Source: Ignavibacteria bacterium (GTDB lineage: Bacteria; Bacteroidota; Ignavibacteria; Ignavibacteriales; Melioribacteraceae). From it: a stretch of 61,915 bases of DNA. The translations under genes were made by a program, and so were the position numbers. This document shows, piece by piece, positions 9,989-18,900 of the stretch. Within the stretch, counting starts at the first letter, position 1. Each line of letters begins with the position of its first letter. Below the pieces are notes generated by a model. It had not been told where the DNA came from. It saw nothing but the letters and a program-made list of their open reading frames with translations, and searched no databases. The stretch spans positions 1 to 61,915 of the forward strand of contig WPAE01000034.1 of the NCBI GenBank assembly GCA_009773205.1, read 5' to 3'.

Positions 9989-12900
9989 ATGATCAATAAA
10001 ATTGAAAAATGTTTTATGCAAAAGAACTTTAGAGAATTACTAACAAAATATTGGCTGTTAATCATTTGTATGTTCTGTTATAGCCATGCTGAAGTATTTT
10101 CTCAAATAATTACTGCTGAAAAAATTTCGACCACAGAAGGATTGTCTTCACCAAACACTAGACAGGTGTTTCAGGATAGCTATGGTTTAATCTGGGTATG
10201 TACTCCTGATGGGTTGAATATGTATAACGGTTATAAAATGAAAATATATAAAAACGACCCTGATGACTCTTCAAGCATACTTAGCAATAATATTTGGCGG
10301 CTTGTTGAAGACAAAGAGCGAAATCTTTGGATCGCTACCGAAGATGGCGTTTCAAAATATTTACGTAAAGAAAACAAATTCATTAATTATAAAACTTCTT
10401 CTATTGTTAAGCATGCTATGGTTCAATCGCGTATTAATTATATATACGTTGATTCTAAAGATAATGTTTGGGCTACCTTAACCGAAACAAAAATCTGGAA
10501 GTTTAATCGTGGGATGAATAAGTGGGAAATAATGAAGTTTGATTCTGAGGATAATGCTCTTGTAAATGCTGCTGCAAAAGTAACTTACCCTATTACCGAA
10601 GATAAAAATGGAGTTGTATGGGTTGGCTCGTTAAATCATCCTCTTTCATTTTACGATGTAAAAGAGAATGTTTTTAAGAAGGCTGAGATAAAGAATAGTT
10701 TAACTGCTCCTATCTTTTCTGCATTGGGGAATGAGACAACAAATCTCTACTTTGATCGTAAAAATATTTTGTGGATAACAACAAGGAGAGGCATTTACAA
10801 GTATAATCCACTAAGCAGAGTTATCAAAACTATTGAGGAATACTCAACAGGTCAGCTTACCTTTTCGGCATATTATAACTCTATAACAGAAGATGAAAAA
10901 GGGAATCTATGGATTGCAAATAATTTTCGAGGGCTGCTAAAATTTGATGGAATATCAAACAAATACACAAGAGTTAAGTTGAAAGTTGAACAAAGTTTTC
11001 CAGATGTTAAAAAAAATCTTGTTGTTACAAATGTCTATGAAGATAATTCTGGGATGATATGGATATCAACTTTAACTCAAGGTATTTTGAAGTATAATCC
11101 CGATGTTCAACCGTTTAATTTATATCTGCACGATGAGCAAAACAAAGAAACGATAAGCAGCAGTTCTGTTTTAAGTATTCTTGAATCTCATAAGTATTCT
11201 GGCAAAATCTATGTCGGCACTGCTTTTGGCGGATTGAATGTATTTAATTCCACATCAAAAACGTTTTCTCAAATTCCATATAAAGTAATTAATGACATAA
11301 ATAAAGGTTCTGTAAGCTCCCTTTTTGAAGAATCAGATGGATCATTATGGGTTGGAACTTTTGCCGATGGACTTTTGAAAATGAATTCCTCTTATAATGT
11401 AACAGAACGGTACTTGAAGGATCCTAATAATAATGCAAGTCTATCGGGGGATTTGATTAAGGTTATTAAAAAAGACCGATTCGGGAATTTATGGGTTGGA
11501 ACAACCTCTGGACTTAACTTAATTGATGGAAAAAGCAAAAAGGTAACAAGAATTAGCGATGGCACTTCTTCTGTTTATCCGAGTGCGTTAATATCAATAT
11601 TGAGCAAGAAGAACATAAACAACAATGTTGTTTCAGAAATAAAAAATGTTGGTAACAGACAGAAACTTTCAAAAAAATTTTCAATTACAACTCCTGGCGA
11701 ATATCTTGTTGTATCAGTTGGTGAAGGCGCTCTTCAAGATTCAATAATGGTTGATTATGGGTGGATTGAAAATAGCACTTCAAAAATAATTTGGACTTCT
11801 TCTGGTCTTCAGAATTCATATCATATTGGCGGGCATATTAAAAATAGAATTATAGTAGATATTATAAATCTTACTCCCGGAGAGTATTCTTTGAAATATG
11901 TCTCAGATCAGAGTCACTCTTACAATAATTGGAATATGGAACCTCCGATTGAAAAAGAACTCTGGGGTATTAAACTAATGAAGATTGATGATAAGAAAAA
12001 ACTTAGTGCAATTAATGAATTAGTAAAAGAAGCTTCAGAAACAAGACTTGTACAAGGTAAAAATATTAATTCAATACATTTCAGCAGCAATGATATTATG
12101 TGGATTGGAAGTGAAGAGAGCGGCTTAGATAAAGTTAATCTAAGAACAAAAGAGTCAAAAAACTATACCTATAAATTCAACGACCCAAATTCTCTTAATA
12201 ATAAATCTGTTAAATATATTTATGAAGATGCTAATGGCGTTCTATGGATTGCTACAAATGGAGGAATAAATAAATTCAACCCCATTACTGAGAAGTTTGA
12301 ATTTTTTACTGAAACTGACGGACTTCCCTCAAATTATATTTCGGCCATATTGCCAGGCAATAAAGGTGAACTCTGGCTTTCAACGCAAGCTGGAATTTCA
12401 AGAATGTCTGTTAATAAATCCAACGAAAAAGCGAACTTTGTTAATTATGATTTAGGAGATGGATTGGGAGGATTAAATTTTCTTTCTACTATTGCATTGA
12501 AATCGCACGAAGGAAAATTTTACTTTGGTGGAGAACATGGACTGAATGAATTTTCACCATTTGTTTTGAATAAGGTGGTACCTGCTCTTGTTTTTACCGA
12601 TTTGAAAATATCCAATAAATCAATAGCCGTAATGGATAAAGAATTCCTGCTAAATGCTTCAATTATAGACTTAAAGGAAATAACTCTTCCCTATACTCAA
12701 AACGATATCAGTTTCGAATTCTCTGCATTGCACTTTGCCAAACCTTCGAAAAACCAATACGCACACAAATTAATTGGTTACGATGATGAGTGGATTTATG
12801 ATAATAACAGATTCGCTACATATACAAATTTAGATCCTGGCGAATATGTTTTTGTTTTCAAGGGTTCAAATAAAGATGGAGTCTGGAATGAAAACGGAAA

Positions 12901-13870
12901 ATCAATCAAGATTACAATTACACCACCTTGGTGGTTAACATATTGGGCTTACTTTGGTTACAGTTTAATATTTATCGGCTCTGTATTTATTGTGGATAGA
13001 GTTCAAAGAAAAAGACTTCTATCCAAAGAAAAAGAAAAACAAAAACGTCTTGATATTGAACATAAAATTGAGGCAGCAGAGCTAAAAGCAAAAGCTATTG
13101 ATGCAGAAAATAAACTCTTGCAAGTTGAATATGAAAGCAAAAAAAAGGAACTTGAAGAAGCGCGCCAGCTTCAATTATCTATGCTTCCTAAAGAAGTTCC
13201 TAACTTGCCGCATCTTGAGATTGCGGTTTATATGAAAACTGCAACGGAAGTTGGCGGCGATTATTATGATTTTAATGTCGGTTCTGATGGAACTCTTACG
13301 GTTGTAGTAGGAGATGCAACCGGTCATGGAATGAAGGCAGGTATTATTGTTACAGCCACGAAAAGTTTATTCAGCTCACATTCGGAGAATCCAGAAATTC
13401 TTTCAACCTTTGGTGCAATTTCACGCTGCATTAGACAAATGAATATGAAAAGACTTTCAATGTGTTTAAGCATGCTTAAAATCAAAGAATATTCAATACA
13501 AATTTCTTCTGCTGGAATGCCTCCAGTTTTATTGTTTAGAAATAGTACGAGGAAAGTTGAAGAAATATTTATTAAAGGAATGCCGCTTGGTTCTTTTCAT
13601 AAATATCCTTATGAACTACAGAAGATTGATATTAAAGCTGGCGATACACTGCTGATGATGAGTGATGGATATCCAGAAATGTTTAATAAAGATGAATTAA
13701 TGTTAGGGTATGATAAAACCATCGAAATTTTTGAAAAGATTGCTCATCTGGCACCGAAAGAAATTATAAATAGCCTCAATATAAAAGGTGCAGAATGGCT
13801 TAATGGGTTTGCTCAGAGTGATGATATTACATTTGTTGTAATTAAAGCTAAACAAGATGCTGTTGATTAA
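9989..13870 (+). CDS. Secreted-propeller sensor fused to PP2C phosphatase (paralogue 2, extra inserted domain)
   Basis: The 1293-residue protein has an N-terminal hydrophobic signal (WLLIICMFCYSH...VFSQ) and two-component-regulator propeller repeats (LIWVCTPDG, NLWIATEDG, SLWVGTF, NLWVGTTSG). A foreign-looking segment lies at about residues 555-665, after which the propeller resumes. A Y_Y_Y domain (KLIGYDDEWIYD), a membrane segment near residue 985, a long coiled coil and a PP2C domain follow (GGDYYDF, GDATGHGMKAG, MSDGYPE, SDDITFVVIK). It is a close paralogue of the preceding protein in the phosphatase part, where long stretches such as AVYMKTATEVGGDYYDF are identical. The inserted segment looks like a beta-sandwich (GEYLVVSVGEG, DYGWIEN, LTPGEYSLKY). 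Ligands are unknown. Confidence 0.87.
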   Translation: MINKIEKCFMQKNFRELLTKYWLLIICMFCYSHAEVFSQIITAEKISTTEGLSSPNTRQVFQDSYGLIWVCTPDGLNMYNGYKMKIYKNDPDDSSSILSNNIWRLVEDKERNLWIATEDGVSKYLRKENKFINYKTSSIVKHAMVQSRINYIYVDSKDNVWATLTETKIWKFNRGMNKWEIMKFDSEDNALVNAAAKVTYPITEDKNGVVWVGSLNHPLSFYDVKENVFKKAEIKNSLTAPIFSALGNETTNLYFDRKNILWITTRRGIYKYNPLSRVIKTIEEYSTGQLTFSAYYNSITEDEKGNLWIANNFRGLLKFDGISNKYTRVKLKVEQSFPDVKKNLVVTNVYEDNSGMIWISTLTQGILKYNPDVQPFNLYLHDEQNKETISSSSVLSILESHKYSGKIYVGTAFGGLNVFNSTSKTFSQIPYKVINDINKGSVSSLFEESDGSLWVGTFADGLLKMNSSYNVTERYLKDPNNNASLSGDLIKVIKKDRFGNLWVGTTSGLNLIDGKSKKVTRISDGTSSVYPSALISILSKKNINNNVVSEIKNVGNRQKLSKKFSITTPGEYLVVSVGEGALQDSIMVDYGWIENSTSKIIWTSSGLQNSYHIGGHIKNRIIVDIINLTPGEYSLKYVSDQSHSYNNWNMEPPIEKELWGIKLMKIDDKKKLSAINELVKEASETRLVQGKNINSIHFSSNDIMWIGSEESGLDKVNLRTKESKNYTYKFNDPNSLNNKSVKYIYEDANGVLWIATNGGINKFNPITEKFEFFTETDGLPSNYISAILPGNKGELWLSTQAGISRMSVNKSNEKANFVNYDLGDGLGGLNFLSTIALKSHEGKFYFGGEHGLNEFSPFVLNKVVPALVFTDLKISNKSIAVMDKEFLLNASIIDLKEITLPYTQNDISFEFSALHFAKPSKNQYAHKLIGYDDEWIYDNNRFATYTNLDPGEYVFVFKGSNKDGVWNENGKSIKITITPPWWLTYWAYFGYSLIFIGSVFIVDRVQRKRLLSKEKEKQKRLDIEHKIEAAELKAKAIDAENKLLQVEYESKKKELEEARQLQLSMLPKEVPNLPHLEIAVYMKTATEVGGDYYDFNVGSDGTLTVVVGDATGHGMKAGIIVTATKSLFSSHSENPEILSTFGAISRCIRQMNMKRLSMCLSMLKIKEYSIQISSAGMPPVLLFRNSTRKVEEIFIKGMPLGSFHKYPYELQKIDIKAGDTLLMMSDGYPEMFNKDELMLGYDKTIEIFEKIAHLAPKEIINSLNIKGAEWLNGFAQSDDITFVVIKAKQDAVD

Positions 13871-13894
13871 TTTAACAATATGAAAAGATGAATC

Positions 13895-14512
13895 ATGAAA
13901 TTCAATAATATACTTGCCCTTTCACCACATACAGACGATGTTGAAATTGGCTGCGGCGCAACCTTAGTTAAATTAAAAAGAGAAGGAGCTAAGATTTTCG
14001 TTTTAAATTTTTCATTATCAAAAAATGAGGAAGGCAATAACACGGCTCCGAACGTCGAAAATGAATTCATAAAATCTATGACGCTCTTAGGTGCCGAATA
14101 TAAAATGCTAAATTTTGAATGCAGGAAACTACAAGATAAACGACAGGAAATTCTAGATTACCTTATTAAACTATCAAAAGAATATGAGTTCGATACTGTC
14201 TTTTGTCCTTCTTCGTTCGATTCCCACCAAGATCATCAGACTGTAAGAAATGAAGCTTTTCGAGCCTTTAAATCGAATACTATTTTAGGATTTGAACTGC
14301 CATGGAATTGCGTTCAATTCAGGACTGATCTGTTTGTAAATTTATCAGATGAAGATCTGGCTGCTAAAGTTGATATGATTAATTGTTATGTGTCTCAGCA
14401 GCACAGAGCTTACATGTATAAGCAGTATATATATGATAATGCTAGAACTCGCGCTCTATCAATCAATTCTAAATACGCAGAGTGTTTCGAGCTTATCAGA
14501 GGAGTGATATAA
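13895..14512 (+). CDS. PIG-L/LmbE family deacetylase
   Basis: This 205-residue protein carries the family's zinc motif, SPHTDDVEIGCGA, close to the N-terminus and the second zinc-ligand region FDSHQDHQTVRNEAF. These enzymes remove an N-acetyl group from an amino sugar or a related small molecule. No signal peptide is present. It starts 24 bases after the propeller phosphatase gene and is followed after 53 bases by a WbqC-like gene. Such pairs occur in polysaccharide or glycolipid gene clusters, so a role in making a modified sugar is plausible. Why the pair is embedded among signalling genes is not clear. Confidence 0.8.
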   Translation: MKFNNILALSPHTDDVEIGCGATLVKLKREGAKIFVLNFSLSKNEEGNNTAPNVENEFIKSMTLLGAEYKMLNFECRKLQDKRQEILDYLIKLSKEYEFDTVFCPSSFDSHQDHQTVRNEAFRAFKSNTILGFELPWNCVQFRTDLFVNLSDEDLAAKVDMINCYVSQQHRAYMYKQYIYDNARTRALSINSKYAECFELIRGVI

Positions 14513-14565
14513 CTAACTTTCATTTGAAATGATATTGCAGAACACAATAACTAAACTATAAAAAA

Positions 14566-15144
14566 ATGATTGTCACGATTCATCAGCCAAATTTTATGCC
14601 TTGGTTTCCATTTTTCCAAAAGATGGAATGTGCTGATATATTTATTGTTCTACGATACTGCCAGTTCAGAAAGAATAATTTTCAGAACAGGTTTAATCTT
14701 AACAATAAATGGCATACAATGAGCATACAACAAGGTTTGGATTTAATTATTAATAAAAAATATGTAACCCCTATTAAGGATTGGAACAATATCAAAAAAT
14801 CGCTGGCCGCTTATGAAAGCATCTTGAATGAATTTGATAACTGTATTTCAGAATCACATTCGGAAACAAACACAGCTATCATTAATAAAATAGCCTCGAT
14901 ACTGAAGATAAAAACTAAAATTGTGCTCGATTATGAAACGCATTTGACAGCAACAGAACGATTAATAAAACTATGCATAGATAATGGTGCAAATACTTAC
15001 TTAGCTGGACTCAGCGGTAGAAAATATCTGGATCTTACTTTATTTGAGCGAGAGAATATTAAGGTAGTATTCCAAGATGAATCGTTAATCAAAAGGACTC
15101 CAATTTTAGAGGTGTTGAAAAAACATTATAGCGAACAATATTAA
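14566..15144 (+). CDS. WbqC-like family protein
   Basis: The 192-residue protein opens with the family signature IHQPNFMPWFPFFQKM, then CADIFIVL and FRKNNFQNR, as in WbqC-like proteins found in O-antigen and other glycan clusters. Its biochemical role is not established; links to amino-sugar acyl or aminoacyl modification have been suggested by genomic context. It is shorter than the usual 220-240 residues, ending ILEVLKKHYSEQY, which aligns with the family's typical C-terminal helix, so it may be complete. The downstream flank is a palindromic element starting 53 bases later. Partner of the PIG-L deacetylase upstream by position. Confidence 0.75.
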   Translation: MIVTIHQPNFMPWFPFFQKMECADIFIVLRYCQFRKNNFQNRFNLNNKWHTMSIQQGLDLIINKKYVTPIKDWNNIKKSLAAYESILNEFDNCISESHSETNTAIINKIASILKIKTKIVLDYETHLTATERLIKLCIDNGANTYLAGLSGRKYLDLTLFERENIKVVFQDESLIKRTPILEVLKKHYSEQY

Positions 15145-15197
15145 GTTCACTACTTTGGAATTGAAATGCTGATGAGTTTTTATTGTTCTTTAGAGTT

Positions 15198-15366
15198 AAA
15201 CCCAAAAAATTCATTAGAAACTGAATTTTTTGCCGAAGGCCGAAAGTAAAATGTTATTTCTAAACATTTTACTTTCGGGGTTAACCCCGACAAGTTAATG
15301 CCTGCCCGTAGCAGGCGGGCTTGTCGGCCCGTATGGCAAATTTTCCTAATGGAAAATTTGGGTTAA
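15198..15366 (+). repeat. Palindromic dispersed element, copy 2
   Basis: This 169-base copy shows both ends: left AAACCCAAAAAATTCATTAG and right CTAATGGAAAATTTGGGTT, which form imperfect terminal inverted repeats. Inside are GCCGAAGGC, CGGGGTTAACCCCG and the 19-bp palindrome CCTGCCCGTAGCAGGCGGG. Compared with copy 1 it lacks about 65 interior bases between CCGACAAG and TTAATG. It sits between the WbqC-like gene and an orphaned phosphatase 3' end. Confidence 0.85.
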
Positions 15367-15372
15367 ATTTAA

Positions 15373-15453
15373 AATGGATCCTGTAATAACAAACTTAAAG
15401 ATGAAATAACATTCATCATAGTTAAACTTAAACAAGAATTAAACTGTTATTAA
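15373..15453 (+). pseudogene. Orphan C-terminal fragment of a PP2C phosphatase
   Basis: In frame with a TAA stop at 15451, this stretch reads NGSC..., then DEITFIIVKLKQELN. It matches the last residues of the island's phosphatases (NG...SDDITFVVIKAK). An in-frame stop lies immediately upstream at 15370-15372, at the border of the palindromic element, and no start codon or catalytic motif precedes it. The simplest reading is that a further SpoIIE-type phosphatase gene was lost, or its tail was copied, next to the element. Nothing suggests that it is translated. Confidence 0.72.
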
Positions 15454-15472
15454 AGCAAAGAAAGGGTTTAGA

Positions 15473-15838
15473 ATGAAGATAATGGTTGTAGATGACGAAC
15501 ACGATATGAAGCTGCTGTTTGAACAGCGGTTCAGAAAGGAAATTAAATCGGGGCAATTAGCTTTTCTGTTTGCATTTTCTGGAGAAGAAGCCCGAGATTA
15601 TCTATCCTCTAATGGTGCAACCGAAGTAAACCAAATTCTTTCTGATATAAATATGCCCGGTATGAACGGATTAGAACTGCTTAAATGGATAAAAACTAAC
15701 TTCCCGGAATTGCGTGTTGCAATGATTACTGCTTACGGTGATGAAAACAATTATAGGCAGGCAAAAGAATATGGCTGTGATGATTATATGACAAAACCAA
15801 TTGATTTTACTGAGCTAAAAGAAAAGGTTTTGCTTTAG
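15473..15838 (+). CDS. Single-domain response regulator (receiver only)
   Basis: This 121-residue CheY-like receiver has acidic residues VVDDEHD near the N-terminus, phospho-acceptor D58 in LSDINMPGMNG, the conserved Thr/Ser in MITAYG and Lys in MTKPIDF. No output domain is attached, so it probably acts as a phosphate shuttle or by protein contact. It precedes the six-GAF histidine kinase gene by 110 bases and is most likely one of its partners. The receiver in the RR-PP2C fusion downstream has similar flanking sequence (FRKEIK...), which suggests a common ancestor. The TAG stop overlaps the first base of an inserted repeat, so the original C-terminus may have been slightly different. Confidence 0.87.
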   Translation: MKIMVVDDEHDMKLLFEQRFRKEIKSGQLAFLFAFSGEEARDYLSSNGATEVNQILSDINMPGMNGLELLKWIKTNFPELRVAMITAYGDENNYRQAKEYGCDDYMTKPIDFTELKEKVLL

Positions 15839-15918
15839 GGCGCCTCTAAAAATATCAATTTCCTTTGTCCCGCTTTGCGGGATGAAATATTTTAAAACAA
15901 AAGTTTTTAGAGGTGCCC
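15838..15918. repeat. Short inverted-repeat element B, copy 1
   Basis: An 81-base element with near-perfect terminal inverted repeats (GGGCGCCTCTAAAAA ... TTTTTAGAGGTGCCC) and an internal hairpin TCCCGC-ttt-GCGGGA. A second copy is at 59889-59966 (78 bases), with the same ends and middle. It is too short to encode anything and looks like a non-autonomous transposable element or a structured intergenic repeat. It separates the receiver gene from the GAF kinase gene by the length of the element plus 30 bases. Confidence 0.85.
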
Positions 15919-15948
15919 TGTAATTACTCAAAAAATTAAGGACATTCA

Positions 15949-18900
15949 ATGATGGCAGTAAGAATAAAAAATAATCCTTTAGAATCAGAAAATGAATTAT
16001 TGAAAAAACAGTTAGCACAGAGAGAGGCTGAACTTACAATTGTAAACAGTGTTGGCGAAGCTATGTCAAAACAACTGGATGTTTTGACTGTTACAAAAAT
16101 AGTAGGTGATAAAGTTCGCGAAATCTTTCATACAGAGGTTACAGAAATTTTATTATTAGATCATGAAACCAGAATAATTGAAATTCCCTTTTCTTATTAC
16201 AATGGATACAGAAACTACGAGCCCTTTCGTTTAGGTGAAGGATTAACCTCAAAGGTAATCAGTTCAAGAAAACCATTGTTGTTCCATACTTTAGCTCAGC
16301 AGATAGAAAATGGTGCGCTAATTCAGACTGATGAGGATAAAACCGAATCATACATTGGCGTTCCAATATTATTCGAAGATAAAGTGCTTGGCGTAGTTAG
16401 CATTCAGAGTTACACTCCAAACGTGTTTGATGAAAATAATGTTCGACTTCTTTTAACATTATCTGCAAGCATGGGTGTTGCCCTTCAGAATGCAAAGCTT
16501 TTTGAGAAATCAGACCGGCTTCTAAAAGAAACCGAACAGCATTCTGCCGAACTTGCAATTATAAACAGTGTAGGCGAGGCAATGTCTAAACAGCTGGATA
16601 TTTCTACCGTAACAAAAATTGTCGGTGATAAGGTAAAAGAAATATTTCATTCTGAAGTTACTGAAATTTTATTGTTGGATGAACCCGCTAATATGATTCA
16701 AGTCCCTTATTCTTTTTACAATGGTTATCAGAATGTAGAACCATTTGAACTTGGTGCAGGATTGACTACTAAGGTTATTAATTCTCGTAAACCACTCATG
16801 TTCTCAAATTTAGTTGAACAAAACCAAGCGGGGGCAATTACAGATATAAATGTTGGTGAGGCAGATGAAACTGAATCTTATTTGGGAGTTCCCATTTTAT
16901 TTAACGATAAAATTCTCGGAGTAGTAAGCATTCAGAGTTATCAAAAAGATGCTTATTGCGAAAATGATATGCGCCTTCTCTCAACGCTTTCTACAAACAT
17001 GGGAGTTACTTTACAAAACGCGAAACTGTTTGATGAAACAAAAAGGTTGCTTAATGAAACAGAACAGCGTACAGCAGAACTTGCAGTAATTAATAGTGTT
17101 CAAGAAGGATTAGCTAAAGAGCTTGATATACAAGGCATTTATGAATTGGTTGGAGAAAAGATTAGAGAAATTTTTAATGCGCAGGTAATAGACATAGTAA
17201 CATATGATAAACAAAATGATCTTATAGAAGATAAGTACGCATTCGAAAAAGGCGATAGAACATTACTGGCACCAAGAGTGCCACATGGATTTAGAAAACA
17301 CTTAATTGAGACGAAACAGATCCTTCTTATCAATGAAGATGTAGAGAGAATGGGTGCTGAATTTAATAACCCCACTCAGATTGGTGATACTCCCAAATCA
17401 GCGGTTTTTGTTCCGATGCTTGTTGGGGATGATGTTAAAGGAATAATTAGTTTACAGAATCTGGATATTGAAAATGCTTTCACTCAATCCGATGTAAGGT
17501 TACTTACAACATTGAGCAATAGCATGAGTGTTGCACTAGAGAATGCAAGACTTTTTGATGAAACAAATAAACTATTAGATAAGACAAAGCAACAGGCTAT
17601 AGAATTAGGAATAATAAACAGCGTTGGGGAAGGGTTAGCTAAACAGTTAGATTTCCAATCCATAATTGATCTTGTTGGAGATCAGATTCGCGAGGTTTTC
17701 AAAGCTCAAGTTGTATCAATCTCAACGTATGATTCTACCGATGAGACAATTCATCATTGTTATGTGATTGAAAAGAACAAGCGGTATTACCACGATAAAT
17801 CAATCGAAATTGATCCAGATAGAAAAGAAATAATCCAAACACAAGCGCCGTTAATATTTGGCTCGAGCGAAGAGATTATTAAACACAGTGGAGATCAAGT
17901 ACTTGATGGAGAAATGCCCGAATCATTTTTAGGTGTTCCTATAATTCATAACGAAAGAACAACCGGCGTAATTACAATTCAAGATTTAGACCAGCAGAAT
18001 CTCTATACAGAAAATGATGGAGTTCTTCTAATGACGCTTGCATCTAACATGGGTGTCGCTCTCGAAAATGCAAGACTATTTGAAGAAACCAAAAGACTCC
18101 TTAACGAAACACAGCAGCGTAATGTAGAACTTTCTATTCTGAACACAATCCAAGAAGGATTAGTAATGGAAATGGATTTCAATTCTATTATTACTCTTGT
18201 TGGAGATAAATTTAGAGAGGCTCTTAACTTTCAAGACCTTGGTATTAGAATTTATGACAAGGAAAAGAATATTCTTCACTTCCCTTACGAATATGAACAT
18301 GGGCAAAGATTGTTTATAGATTCTGGCGAACCAACGCCATTTTCAAAGTATGTACTCAATACTGGCAAGCTGCTTATGATGAAAAGAAATACAGAAGAAG
18401 AAGCAGAAAAGATTGGAATAACCGGACAAACAACAATACCCGGAACAGATAAAAGTAAATCTCTAGTTATGGTTCCAATTATGCTTGGCAGCGAAGCAAG
18501 AGGTTTAATTCTCATAGAAAATTATGAAAAGGAAGATGCGTTCAGTGAATCGGATGTACGCTTATTAACTACCGTTGCTAATAGTATGAGCGTAGCTTTA
18601 GAAAATGCAAGATTGTTCAACGAAACTTTGCGGCTTCTTGATGAGAGTAAAAAACGTGCTGCTGAAATGAGTACTGTAAATAGTATTAGTCATGCAATAG
18701 TAGGTCATCTTGAAATTAACAGATTGATAAACTTAGTAGGAGACAAAGTTAAGTCTCTCTTTAATGCAAACATTGTTTATCTGGCACTTTTAGATAAAGA
18801 AAAGAATATGATTGAGTTTCCATACGGTTATGGCGAAGAATTTCCTCCGTTAAAATTTGGTGATGGATTAACATCTAAAATAATTTTAACAAAAGAACCA

